Below, one piece after another: positions 1-5,019 of a stretch of 5,118 nucleotides of DNA. Under the pieces are notes generated by a model that was not told the DNA's origin, did no database searches, and saw only the letters and a program-made list of their open reading frames with translations. The stretch covers positions 1-5,118 of the forward strand of contig JAPOZF010000618.1 in the NCBI GenBank assembly GCA_026706165.1. The letters are read 5' to 3'. Both the position numbers and the translations under genes were made by a program. This stretch comes from Gemmatimonadota bacterium (GTDB lineage Bacteria > Latescibacterota > UBA2968 > UBA8231). Numbering within the stretch: position 1 is the stretch's first letter; each line of letters opens with the position of its first letter.

Positions 1-1
1 C

Positions 2-454
2 CTGCGACAGAGGGGGGTGGGAGTGATTCCATTGACCCTGAACGTCGGACCGGGAACATTCGAACCGATCCGAACCGCCGATCCCCGCAAACACAGACTG
101 GAGGCGGAGTGGTACGACTTGGGGGAATCGGAAGCCCGGGAAATATGTCGCCGCAAACAGTCCGGGGGCCGTATCGTCGCCGTCGGTACGACCACTGCGC
201 GCACTCTGGAAACGCTGGGCTCGGAGGATGGACTGGTGCGCAACGGGTCCGGATGGACCGAGCACTACATACTTCCACCCTACCGCTTCCGTGCCGTCGA
301 TGCCCTCCTGACCAATTTCCACCTGCCGCGCTCGACCCTGCTGATGCTGGTGGCGGCTTTCGCTGGAACGGATACGGTGCTGGCCGCCTATCGGGAAGCG
401 GTAGCGGCGGGATATCGCTTCTACAGCTACGGCGACGCCATGTTCATCTCGTGA
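2..454 (+). CDS. queA: S-adenosylmethionine:tRNA ribosyltransferase-isomerase, C-terminal part (5' end outside window)
   Basis: QueA transfers and isomerises the ribosyl moiety of S-adenosylmethionine onto 7-aminomethyl-7-deazaguanine at the tRNA wobble position, giving epoxyqueuosine; it is a cytoplasmic enzyme. The frame is open from base 2 to a TGA at 452-454. It shows 150 codons, somewhat under half of the usual ~350-residue protein. Family blocks appear in the expected order: LTLNVGPGTFEPIR, then VAVGTTTARTLE, then VDALLTNFHLPRSTLLMLV with AFAG, and the C-terminal YRFYSYGDAMFI, after which QueA proteins normally end within a few residues. A GTG at 17 lies inside a conserved block and is not the real start. 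ispDF follows after 30 bases, so the two are probably cotranscribed. tgt, a common partner of queA, is not immediately downstream. Identity is very secure; only the N-terminal part is unseen. Confidence 0.96.
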   Translation: MRQRGVGVIPLTLNVGPGTFEPIRTADPRKHRLEAEWYDLGESEAREICRRKQSGGRIVAVGTTTARTLETLGSEDGLVRNGSGWTEHYILPPYRFRAVDALLTNFHLPRSTLLMLVAAFAGTDTVLAAYREAVAAGYRFYSYGDAMFIS

Positions 455-484
455 AATCCCGGACCGAAGGAAGCCTCCACCGCC

Positions 485-1702
485 ATGTCCGAGGGCGGTA
501 AAACAGCAAGCAAGGTCGTCGCTGTGATTCCCGCGGCCGGTCGCGGGACGCGGATGCCGGGTGCCGTGCCCAAGCAGTTCCGGCCGATTCTGGGCAGGCC
601 GGTACTGTGGCATACGGTGCGCTGCTTCGAGGAGACCCCATCGGTAGGGGGCATCATCGTCGCCCTGAATCCGGCGGACCTGGCCCGTTACGAAGCATTT
701 GCGGGCGATTTCGCGAAGCTGCGGCCGGCCGTCGAGGGCGGCAGGGAGCGCAGCGATTCCGTGCGCCTCGCCCTGAGAGGCACGACGGAGGAGGACGAGA
801 TCGTCCTGATCCACGACGCCGTGCGTCCGCTGGTAACCCGGGAACTGATCGACCGTGTAATCGAGGAGACCGAAAGGTCTGGGGCAGCCATCCCCGCGCT
901 TCCGGCTACGGAGACGGTGAAGGAGGTGAGAGGCGGAGTGATCGTCGGAACCCCGGACCGGCGATCCTTGTGGAACGCGCAGACACCTCAGGGTTTTCGC
1001 AGGAATGCCCTGCTCCAGGCGTTCGACAGGGAGGCGGCAGGTACCCACCCGGCAACCGACGAGGCGACGTTGCTGGAGCGCATGGGAGTGAAGGTGCGAA
1101 TCGTAGCGGGCGATTCCCTGAACGTCAAGCTGACCACTCCCGAAGATTTCGAGAAGGTAGAATGGAACATGGACATGAGCCGTCGCGAAAAAACCGCGGA
1201 CAGTCCGGGACCCGCTCAGGCCGTCGCCGCTACGAGGGTGGGGCAGGGATACGACGTCCATCGCCTCGTGCCTGGAAAGCCGCTGGTTCTCGGGGGGGTG
1301 ACCATTCCCCACTCGGCAGGCCTCGATGGACACTCCGACGCCGATGTTCTCAGTCACGCCATAATCGATGCCTTGCTGGGTGCGGCGGCACTCGGCGACA
1401 TCGGCCGTCATTTCCCCGACGACGACGAGGCCTACCGGGGGATCTCCAGCCTTTTGCTGCTCGCCGAGGTGCGCGACCTGCTCGATGGGCAGGGATTCCG
1501 GGTGGTAAACGTCGATGCGGTGGTCATGGCGCAGGAACCGAAACTTGCTCCCCACATGGACACCATCCGGGGAAGGCTGGCAGGCGTGCTGCGGATTCCG
1601 GTGGAGTCGGTATCGGTCAAGGCGACGACGACAGAGGGGCTCGGGTTCACCGGGCGCTCCGAGGGCATGGCGGCGCAAGCCGTTGCCCAGGTCGAAAAGT
1701 AG
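485..1702 (+). CDS. ispDF: Bifunctional IspD/IspF: MEP cytidylyltransferase fused to MECDP synthase
   Basis: This 405-residue fusion covers two non-consecutive steps of the MEP isoprenoid pathway. IspD makes CDP-methylerythritol from MEP and CTP. IspF cyclises the IspE product to methylerythritol cyclodiphosphate, releasing CMP. The IspD half (about 10-228) has the nucleotide-binding PAAGRGTRM with PKQF (R23 and K30 align with E. coli R20 and K27), LIHDAVRPLV at 108-117 with D111, LWNAQTPQGFR at 162-172, and NVKLTTPEDF at 213-222. A charged linker (about 229-250) leads to the IspF half (251-405): GYDVH (metal ligands D257, H259), GHSDADVLSH (H283, ligand H291), DALLGAAALGDIG and VKATTTEGLGFTGR. 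No stop or frameshift interrupts the join. The ATG at 485 is preceded by a purine-rich GAAGGAAG at 466-473, 11 bases away. The fused form is known from alpha- and epsilonproteobacteria and some others. IspE is not in this window. Confidence 0.96.
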   Translation: MSEGGKTASKVVAVIPAAGRGTRMPGAVPKQFRPILGRPVLWHTVRCFEETPSVGGIIVALNPADLARYEAFAGDFAKLRPAVEGGRERSDSVRLALRGTTEEDEIVLIHDAVRPLVTRELIDRVIEETERSGAAIPALPATETVKEVRGGVIVGTPDRRSLWNAQTPQGFRRNALLQAFDREAAGTHPATDEATLLERMGVKVRIVAGDSLNVKLTTPEDFEKVEWNMDMSRREKTADSPGPAQAVAATRVGQGYDVHRLVPGKPLVLGGVTIPHSAGLDGHSDADVLSHAIIDALLGAAALGDIGRHFPDDDEAYRGISSLLLLAEVRDLLDGQGFRVVNVDAVVMAQEPKLAPHMDTIRGRLAGVLRIPVESVSVKATTTEGLGFTGRSEGMAAQAVAQVEK

Positions 1703-1711
1703 CGCCGCTCG

Positions 1712-2344
1712 TTGGTCGATTTCATCAACAGTACGGTTGCCGAATTGGGGAGATGGAATCCGCTCTGGGCTTATCTGCTCCTGACGGTCAGCGCTTTCCT
1801 GGAAAACCTGATTCCCCCGGTGCCCGGTGATGTCGTGGTCATCTTCAGCGCATATCTGGTCGGCCTCGGGGTGCTGGAGTGGATTCCCGTGTACGTCAGC
1901 ACCTGCATCGGAGGCACGTTGGGCTTCTCGGTGATGTTCGCCCTCGGCGCCAGGCACGGGGCCCGCATTCTGCAGTCCCGGCTTCGCATCGGCTCGGCGC
2001 AGAGTCTCGAGCGGGCGACGCGCTGGCTGGAGCGCTACGGCGTCTGGCTGGTGCTCGCCAACCGCTTTCTCAGCGGCATCCGTTCGGTAATCGCCCTTGC
2101 GGCGGGCATGGGCGGGATGGGCTGGAAACCGGTGGTCGGGCTGGGACTGGTGAGCATGGCGATCTGGAACGGCCTGCTCATCTACGCCGGGATGCTCGTC
2201 GGCACCAACTGGGAGCGCGCTGCCGAACTGCTCGGGGACTACAATCGAATTGTTTTTGCGGTGATCGCCACCGTGTTGGCCGTCGTCCTGTTCCGGGCCA
2301 GGCGGCGCTGGCGCCATATTGACAGTCAGCAGGGTCCCCATTAA
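1712..2344 (+). CDS. DedA / SNARE-associated family integral membrane protein
   Basis: A 210-residue polytopic inner-membrane protein of the DedA superfamily. Studied members support lipid carrier or phospholipid translocation, proton-motive-force homeostasis and envelope integrity; the substrate of this one is unknown. Hydrophobic segments are visible at about 17-37, 41-64, 66-80, 110-134, 138-162 and 178-194. Family hallmarks are FLENLIPPVPGD at 29-40 (acidic E31 and D40) and the re-entrant motif NRFLSGIRSVIALAAGMGGM at 117-136, whose R118 and R124 are spaced like the essential arginines of E. coli YqjA. The tail 195-210 is basic and probably cytoplasmic. The start is the TTG at 1712: the ispDF stop at 1700-1702 is in the same frame, and the next in-frame candidate (TTG 1745) would cut into the region before the first membrane segment. 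No good Shine-Dalgarno is seen, so translation may depend on ribosomes ending ispDF. Family sure, start less so. Confidence 0.88.
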   Translation: MVDFINSTVAELGRWNPLWAYLLLTVSAFLENLIPPVPGDVVVIFSAYLVGLGVLEWIPVYVSTCIGGTLGFSVMFALGARHGARILQSRLRIGSAQSLERATRWLERYGVWLVLANRFLSGIRSVIALAAGMGGMGWKPVVGLGLVSMAIWNGLLIYAGMLVGTNWERAAELLGDYNRIVFAVIATVLAVVLFRARRRWRHIDSQQGPH

Positions 2345-2347
2345 GTT
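2319..2347 (+). promoter_or_regulatory. Candidate sigma-70 promoter for rplM-rpsI
   Basis: A perfect -35 hexamer TTGACA lies at 2319-2324. After a 17-base spacer comes TAAGTT at 2342-2347, which keeps the key A at position 2 and T at position 6 of the -10 box but matches only three of six bases. It overlaps the last codons of dedA and would start transcripts about 35 bases before rplM. The position is sensible for an independent ribosomal protein promoter. TTGACA also occurs at 4196 and 4905 without a partner, so chance is possible. Confidence 0.35.
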
Positions 2348-2389
2348 GGTTGGTCTGTCTCTTGAAGAATCAACGTTGCGGAAATAGGT

Positions 2390-2821
2390 GTGAAAAAGAC
2401 ATACTCGCCCACGGCTAAGGACATCGATCGCAAGTGGTTCGTCGTCGATGCGACCGGCCAGACACTGGGCCGGCTTGCATCGCGGATCGCCCATGTCCTC
2501 AGGGGCAAGCACAAACCGGGCTTCTCCCCGCACCTCGACATGGGTGACCACGTTATCGTCGTCAACGCCGACAAGGTCGCGGTCACGGGCCGCAAGGAGG
2601 AGCGGAAGGTCTACTACCGGCACACCGGCTATCCTGGAGGCATCCGCACGACGTCATACCGCGAGATGATGGAGAAACACCCGGAGCGTGTGATTGCAAT
2701 GGCGGTACGCGGAATGCTGCCGCGGAACATCCTCGGGCGTCGGACCTTGAAGAAGCTGCGGGTGTACGCCGGTCCGGAACACCGGCACGAAGCCCAGAAG
2801 CCCGAAGAGTTGACTTTCTGA
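2390..2821 (+). CDS. rplM: 50S ribosomal protein L13
   Basis: L13 is an early-assembling 23S rRNA-binding protein of the large subunit. The 143-residue product matches the usual ~142-residue length. It carries the N-terminal [18 protein letters not shown] (14-31) with [14 protein letters not shown], the [18 protein letters not shown] block (52-69), [10 protein letters not shown] (75-84) and the family signature [24 protein letters not shown] (105-128). Translation starts at GTG 2390, giving the typical KKTYSPTA N-terminus; a weak purine-rich GGAAAT at 2380-2385 precedes it. rpsI follows after 16 bases, the nearly universal L13-S9 pairing. In E. coli L13 autoregulates this pair. The 45-base gap before the gene holds only a weak six-pair hairpin, so no leader control is evident here. 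Confidence 0.97.
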   Translation: MKKTYSPTAKDIDRKWFVVDATGQTLGRLASRIAHVLRGKHKPGFSPHLDMGDHVIVVNADKVAVTGRKEERKVYYRHTGYPGGIRTTSYREMMEKHPERVIAMAVRGMLPRNILGRRTLKKLRVYAGPEHRHEAQKPEELTF

Positions 2822-2837
2822 ATGCGAGCAGGGCGGT

Positions 2838-3233
2838 ATGATGGCTGAGCAAGCTTTCGAGGCGACCGGTCGCCGCAAAACTTCCGTTGCCCGCGTGCGC
2901 ATCCGTCCCGGATCCGGGACGATCGCGATGAATGGCCGTAGCGTCGAGGATTACCTCAGGCGGGATGCCCTTGAGATGATGATGGTCCAGCCCCTGGATC
3001 TCACCGAATCGCGCCAGCGGTTCGACATTCAGATCAGTGTGCATGGAGGCGGGCTGCAGGGGCAGGCGGGAGCCGCTTGCCTGGGAATCGCCCGTGCGCT
3101 GATCCAGTACGATCCAACATGGCGTCCGGCCCTGAAGAAGGCGGGCTTTCTGACCCGCGATTCAAGGGAGAAGGAGCGCAAGAAGTACGGCTTGGCCGGA
3201 GCCCGAAAGCGTTTCCAGTTCTCCAAGCGCTGA
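2838..3233 (+). CDS. rpsI: 30S ribosomal protein S9
   Basis: S9 lies in the 30S head, and its C-terminal tail contacts P-site tRNA. The 131-residue product has the N-terminal ATGRRKTSVARVRI, the NGR and DYL blocks (32-40), the S9 signature region GGGLQGQAGA with GIARAL (70-88), KKAGFLTRDSREKERKKYGLAGARKR and the invariant ending QFSKR. In the signature, the normally conserved Arg of the GA-x-R-x-GI stretch is Cys here (C81, codon TGC at 3078-3080). Two adjacent ATGs occur at 2838 and 2841. The nearest Shine-Dalgarno-like bases, AGGG at 2830-2833, sit 4 bases from the first and 7 from the second, so ATG 2841 may be the true start. It forms an operon with rplM. No clear terminator follows. Confidence 0.97.
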   Translation: MMAEQAFEATGRRKTSVARVRIRPGSGTIAMNGRSVEDYLRRDALEMMMVQPLDLTESRQRFDIQISVHGGGLQGQAGAACLGIARALIQYDPTWRPALKKAGFLTRDSREKERKKYGLAGARKRFQFSKR

Positions 3234-3341
3234 AACTTCCCCGACTTCGAGGGCGCAAGGAAAACCTCCGGTTGTTTCGACTTGCACATCCAAGAAGCAG
3301 CCGGGGCAATTCACTCACCTCGAGTCTGGATGTATCCCCCA

Positions 3342-3362
3342 CTGCCTTCGGCATTCAGGCAG
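3342..3362 (+). promoter_or_regulatory. Hairpin in rpsB leader (upstream element)
   Basis: CTGCCT at 3342-3347 pairs perfectly with AGGCAG at 3357-3362 around a nine-base loop. The same left arm can instead make a tighter four-pair hairpin, TGCC (3343-3346) with GGCA (3350-3353), so two alternative folds compete. No T-run follows, so it is not an intrinsic terminator. A role in leader folding is inference. Confidence 0.3.
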
Positions 3363-3380
3363 AGCAATCGTGAAAACCTT

Positions 3381-3446
3381 CACCAAGTCCTCGGTGCGCA
3401 TGCGGTCCTCCCTGCAGGGAGGTTAAAGTGCTTGAGGACTGCGGTG
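3381..3446 (+). promoter_or_regulatory. Long interrupted hairpin, candidate S2 autoregulatory leader
   Basis: Read by eye, the two sides pair as CACC (3381-3384) with GGTG (3443-3446), AGTCCTC (3386-3392) with GAGGACT (3434-3440), two G-U pairs (3393-3394 with 3432-3433), and GCGC (3396-3399) with GTGC (3428-3431). This makes about 17 pairs with one 1x2 internal loop and one bulge. Inside sits a perfect 16-base palindrome at 3407-3422, giving a CCTCCC/GGGAGG stem with a TGCA loop. The right arm of that stem is a strong Shine-Dalgarno-like sequence. In E. coli, S2 represses rpsB-tsf through the rpsB 5' leader; this element could serve the same purpose here. The structure is seen in the sequence, the function is inferred. 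Confidence 0.5.
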
Positions 3447-3493
3447 CCCGCGACATCGATCGAACGAAAGTGAGTGTGACATGCCTGACGTAG
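3428..3493 (+). CDS. Possible 21-codon leader ORF overlapping the rpsB start
   Basis: A GTG at 3428 lies five bases after AGGGAGG (3416-3422), which is a much better Shine-Dalgarno than that of rpsB itself. The frame runs 21 codons (beginning VLEDCGARDI) to a TAG at 3491-3493, ending 10 bases inside rpsB in another frame. The peptide has no recognisable motif. If translated, its ribosomes would unfold the surrounding helix and terminate at the rpsB start, permitting coupled reinitiation. The ribosome-binding sequence may equally be only a structural arm of the hairpin. Evidence is the start context alone. Confidence 0.25.
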   Translation: MLEDCGARDIDRTKVSVTCLT

Positions 3494-4332
3494 GGATACG
3501 GGATCTCCTCGAAGCAGGTACGCATTTCGGCCACCAGACCCAACGCTGGAATCCCAAGATGCGGCCGTTCATTTTCACCGAGCGCAACGGAATCCACATC
3601 GTCGACCTCCAGAAGACGGTGACGCTGCTGGGAGCTGCCTACCAGGCTGTTGTAGATACCGCCCGCACCGGGAAATCGGTTCTGTTCGTCGGCACCAAGA
3701 AACAGGCAGTCGATGTGGTTCTGCGGGAATCCGAGCGTTGCGGGATGTACTATGTAACCGAACGCTGGCTCGGAGGAATGCTCACCAACTGGCAGACCAT
3801 CCGCCAGAACATCCGCCATCTCGACCACCTCGATCGCATCGCCACTGACGGCACCTACGAGAAGCTGAAAAAGAAGGAAGTGCTGCTGCTCGAGAAGGAA
3901 CGGGCGCGCATGGCCAAGACCCTTGCGGGCATTCGCAAGATGGCGACCCTCCCGGGTCTTGTTTACATAGTCGACATCAAAAAAGAGAAGCTGGCAATCT
4001 CCGAGGCGAGGAAGCTCGGGGTGCCCTCGGTCGCCATCGTCGACACGAACTGCGACCCCGATCTCGTGACCTATCCGATCCCGGGAAACGACGACGCGCT
4101 GCGATCCATCGAGTTGATTACGACGTTGATTGCCGATGCGGTGATCGAAGGCCGGGCGGCCTCGGATGAAGCGGAAGCGGTAGCCGCGGAAGGTGTTGAC
4201 AGGGAAGCGTTGGACCAGCCTGTTGCGGAGGCCGGCTCGATTCCTCTTCCCCCCGATTCCGGGAGTTCAATGTCGTCGACCCCCGGCGGCCCTTCGGCAA
4301 CCGGTTCCGGGGCGACGGAGCGAACGCCGTAG
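3481..4332 (+). CDS. rpsB: 30S ribosomal protein S2, with C-terminal extension
   Basis: S2 binds the 30S subunit late in assembly, on the solvent side between head and body near S1. The core (about 1-226) has the classic IRDLLEAGTHFGHQTQRWNPKM start, the IFTERNGIHIVDLQKT block (31-46), VLFVGTKKQA (67-76), TERWLGGMLTNW (93-104), the helical 125-155 insertion, PGLVYIVDIKKE, and VAIVDTNCDPDLVTYPIPGNDDALRSI (184-210). After VIEGRA, about 57 further residues form a low-complexity acidic, then Ser/Pro/Gly/Thr-rich tail, making 283 residues against ~240 in E. coli. The start is fixed: an in-frame TGA at 3433-3435 lies upstream and no other start codon comes between. The Shine-Dalgarno is poor (GTGAG at 3470-3474). 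tsf follows after 41 bases in the standard rpsB-tsf arrangement. Leader structures upstream suggest autoregulation. Confidence 0.97.
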   Translation: MPDVGIRDLLEAGTHFGHQTQRWNPKMRPFIFTERNGIHIVDLQKTVTLLGAAYQAVVDTARTGKSVLFVGTKKQAVDVVLRESERCGMYYVTERWLGGMLTNWQTIRQNIRHLDHLDRIATDGTYEKLKKKEVLLLEKERARMAKTLAGIRKMATLPGLVYIVDIKKEKLAISEARKLGVPSVAIVDTNCDPDLVTYPIPGNDDALRSIELITTLIADAVIEGRAASDEAEAVAAEGVDREALDQPVAEAGSIPLPPDSGSSMSSTPGGPSATGSGATERTP

Positions 4333-4373
4333 GAAGCACAGGGGACAATCTGCAAAGGGAAAGGGACACAGGA

Positions 4374-4979
4374 ATGGCGGATATCTCGGCGGCCGTTGTC
4401 AGGCAACTTCGGGAACGGACGGGGATCGGGTTGATGGACTGCAAGAAGGCCTTGCAGGAAACCAATGGCGATATCGACAAGGCAGTGGACTATCTGCGAA
4501 AGCAGGGAATGGCAGCTGTGGAAAAGCGGGCGGGGCGTGCGGCGCACGAGGGGCTGGTGACTTCCTACATCCACCCCGGCAACCGCCTCGGCGTCCTGGT
4601 CGAAGTAAACTGCGAGACTGACTTCGTCGCGCGAACCGACGACTTTCAGCAGTTCGCCAAGGACGTGGCGATGCATATCGCCGCCGAACAGCCGCGCGCC
4701 GTCGACAGAGGTTCAATCGACCAGGAGGTGATCGCCCACGAACGCGAGATCTACCTCGAACAGGCGAAAAACGAAGGCAAGCCTGATCATATCGCCGAGA
4801 AGATCGTCTCCGGGAGGCTCGAGAAATTCTTCCAGGAGGTCTGCCTCCTCGAGCAGCCATTTGTCAAGAACAGTGACCAGTCGATTGAAGATCTGGTCAC
4901 GGAATTGACATCGAAGGTCGGCGAGAAGATTTCGATCAGTCGCTTTTCGGTATTTCGGCTGGGCGAGGGCAGTCATTAG
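4374..4979 (+). CDS. tsf: Translation elongation factor Ts (short form)
   Basis: EF-Ts is the guanine nucleotide exchange factor that recycles EF-Tu from its GDP-bound state. The product has 201 residues, close to the short Thermus-type form (~196) rather than the 283-residue E. coli form, so it has a reduced core and dimerisation region. The UBA-like N-terminal domain is seen in ISAAVVRQLRERTGIGLMDCKKAL (4-27) with NGDIDKAVDYLRKQG. VEVNCETDFVAR (76-87) carries the TDFV residues that insert near the EF-Tu Mg2+ site (D83, F84). Toward the C-terminus come IVSGRLEKFFQEVCLLEQPFVK and the closing KISISRFSVFRLGEG. ATG 4374 has AAGGG at 4361-4365, eight bases upstream. It follows rpsB closely and precedes frr by 40 bases. 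Confidence 0.97.
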   Translation: MADISAAVVRQLRERTGIGLMDCKKALQETNGDIDKAVDYLRKQGMAAVEKRAGRAAHEGLVTSYIHPGNRLGVLVEVNCETDFVARTDDFQQFAKDVAMHIAAEQPRAVDRGSIDQEVIAHEREIYLEQAKNEGKPDHIAEKIVSGRLEKFFQEVCLLEQPFVKNSDQSIEDLVTELTSKVGEKISISRFSVFRLGEGSH

Positions 4980-4982
4980 GTC

Positions 4983-5019
4983 GATCTGCCTGGATCAGGT
5001 CCTCGCTGGAGGCAAGATC
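4983..5019 (+). promoter_or_regulatory. Hairpin sequestering the frr ribosome binding site
   Basis: GATCTGCCT at 4983-4991 pairs with AGGCAAGATC at 5010-5019, nine pairs with a single bulged A. The right arm ends at the base before the frr ATG and takes in most of the GGAGG Shine-Dalgarno (5008-5012). A competing small hairpin, CCTC (5001-5004) with GAGG (5009-5012), would also cover it. The left arm begins four bases after the tsf stop, so a ribosome terminating tsf would melt it. Coupling of frr to tsf translation is inferred. Confidence 0.45.

Larger units (their letters stand above)
3234..3480 (+). other. 247-base intergenic region: probable rpsB leader
   Basis: No protein-coding gene is convincing across the whole gap. 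No intrinsic terminator is seen after rpsI: the best hairpin, AACC-TCC-GGTT near 3264-3275, has four pairs and no T-run. I found no strong promoter; TTGCAC (3282-3287) with GGCAAT (3305-3310) at 17 bases, and TTCACT with TATCCC (3333-3338), are weak. The right-hand half contains two hairpin elements (3342-3362 and 3381-3446) and a mini-ORF overlapping the rpsB start. The region therefore looks like a structured 5' leader, either inside a long rplM-to-frr transcript or behind its own undetected promoter. Confidence 0.55.

Noticed and set aside
607..1830. 407-codon plus-strand frame overlapping ispDF
   Set aside because: Rich in Arg, Gly and Pro as expected of a +2 shadow of GC-rich coding DNA. 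The ispDF frame has all catalytic motifs, so this one is not coding despite its length.
2345..2374. GTTGGT/ATCAAC hairpin before rplM as an L13 leader
   Set aside because: Six pairs including a G-U wobble around an 18-base loop, and it does not cover the start site; support is too weak.
3264..3277. Possible rpsI terminator (AACC-TCC-GGTT followed by GTTT)
   Set aside because: Only four pairs with a three-base loop and no real T-run; too weak for an intrinsic terminator.
3407..3430. The 16-base palindrome as an intrinsic terminator or attenuator
   Set aside because: The stem is strong but is followed by TTAAAGTG rather than a T-run, so termination is unlikely; ribosome-binding-site sequestration fits better.
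3282..3473. 63-codon frame in the gap between rpsI and rpsB
   Set aside because: TTG start without a Shine-Dalgarno, no recognisable motif, and it runs through the structured leader; it looks like a chance open frame.
3355..3828. 157-codon minus-strand frame opposite the rpsB leader and 5' half of rpsB
   Set aside because: Antisense to a certain ribosomal protein gene, with no family resemblance; high GC commonly leaves such shadow frames open.
4196..4224. TTGACA as a tsf promoter inside rpsB
   Set aside because: At 17 bases the -10 would be CCTGTT, which is not credible, and the site lies in coding sequence.
4071..4676. 201-codon minus-strand frame opposite the rpsB-tsf junction
   Set aside because: It overlaps two certain genes, and its composition is that of a reverse-strand shadow.
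4905..4933. TTGACA as an frr promoter inside tsf
   Set aside because: At 17 bases the -10 would be GATTTC, a poor match; cotranscription with tsf is simpler.
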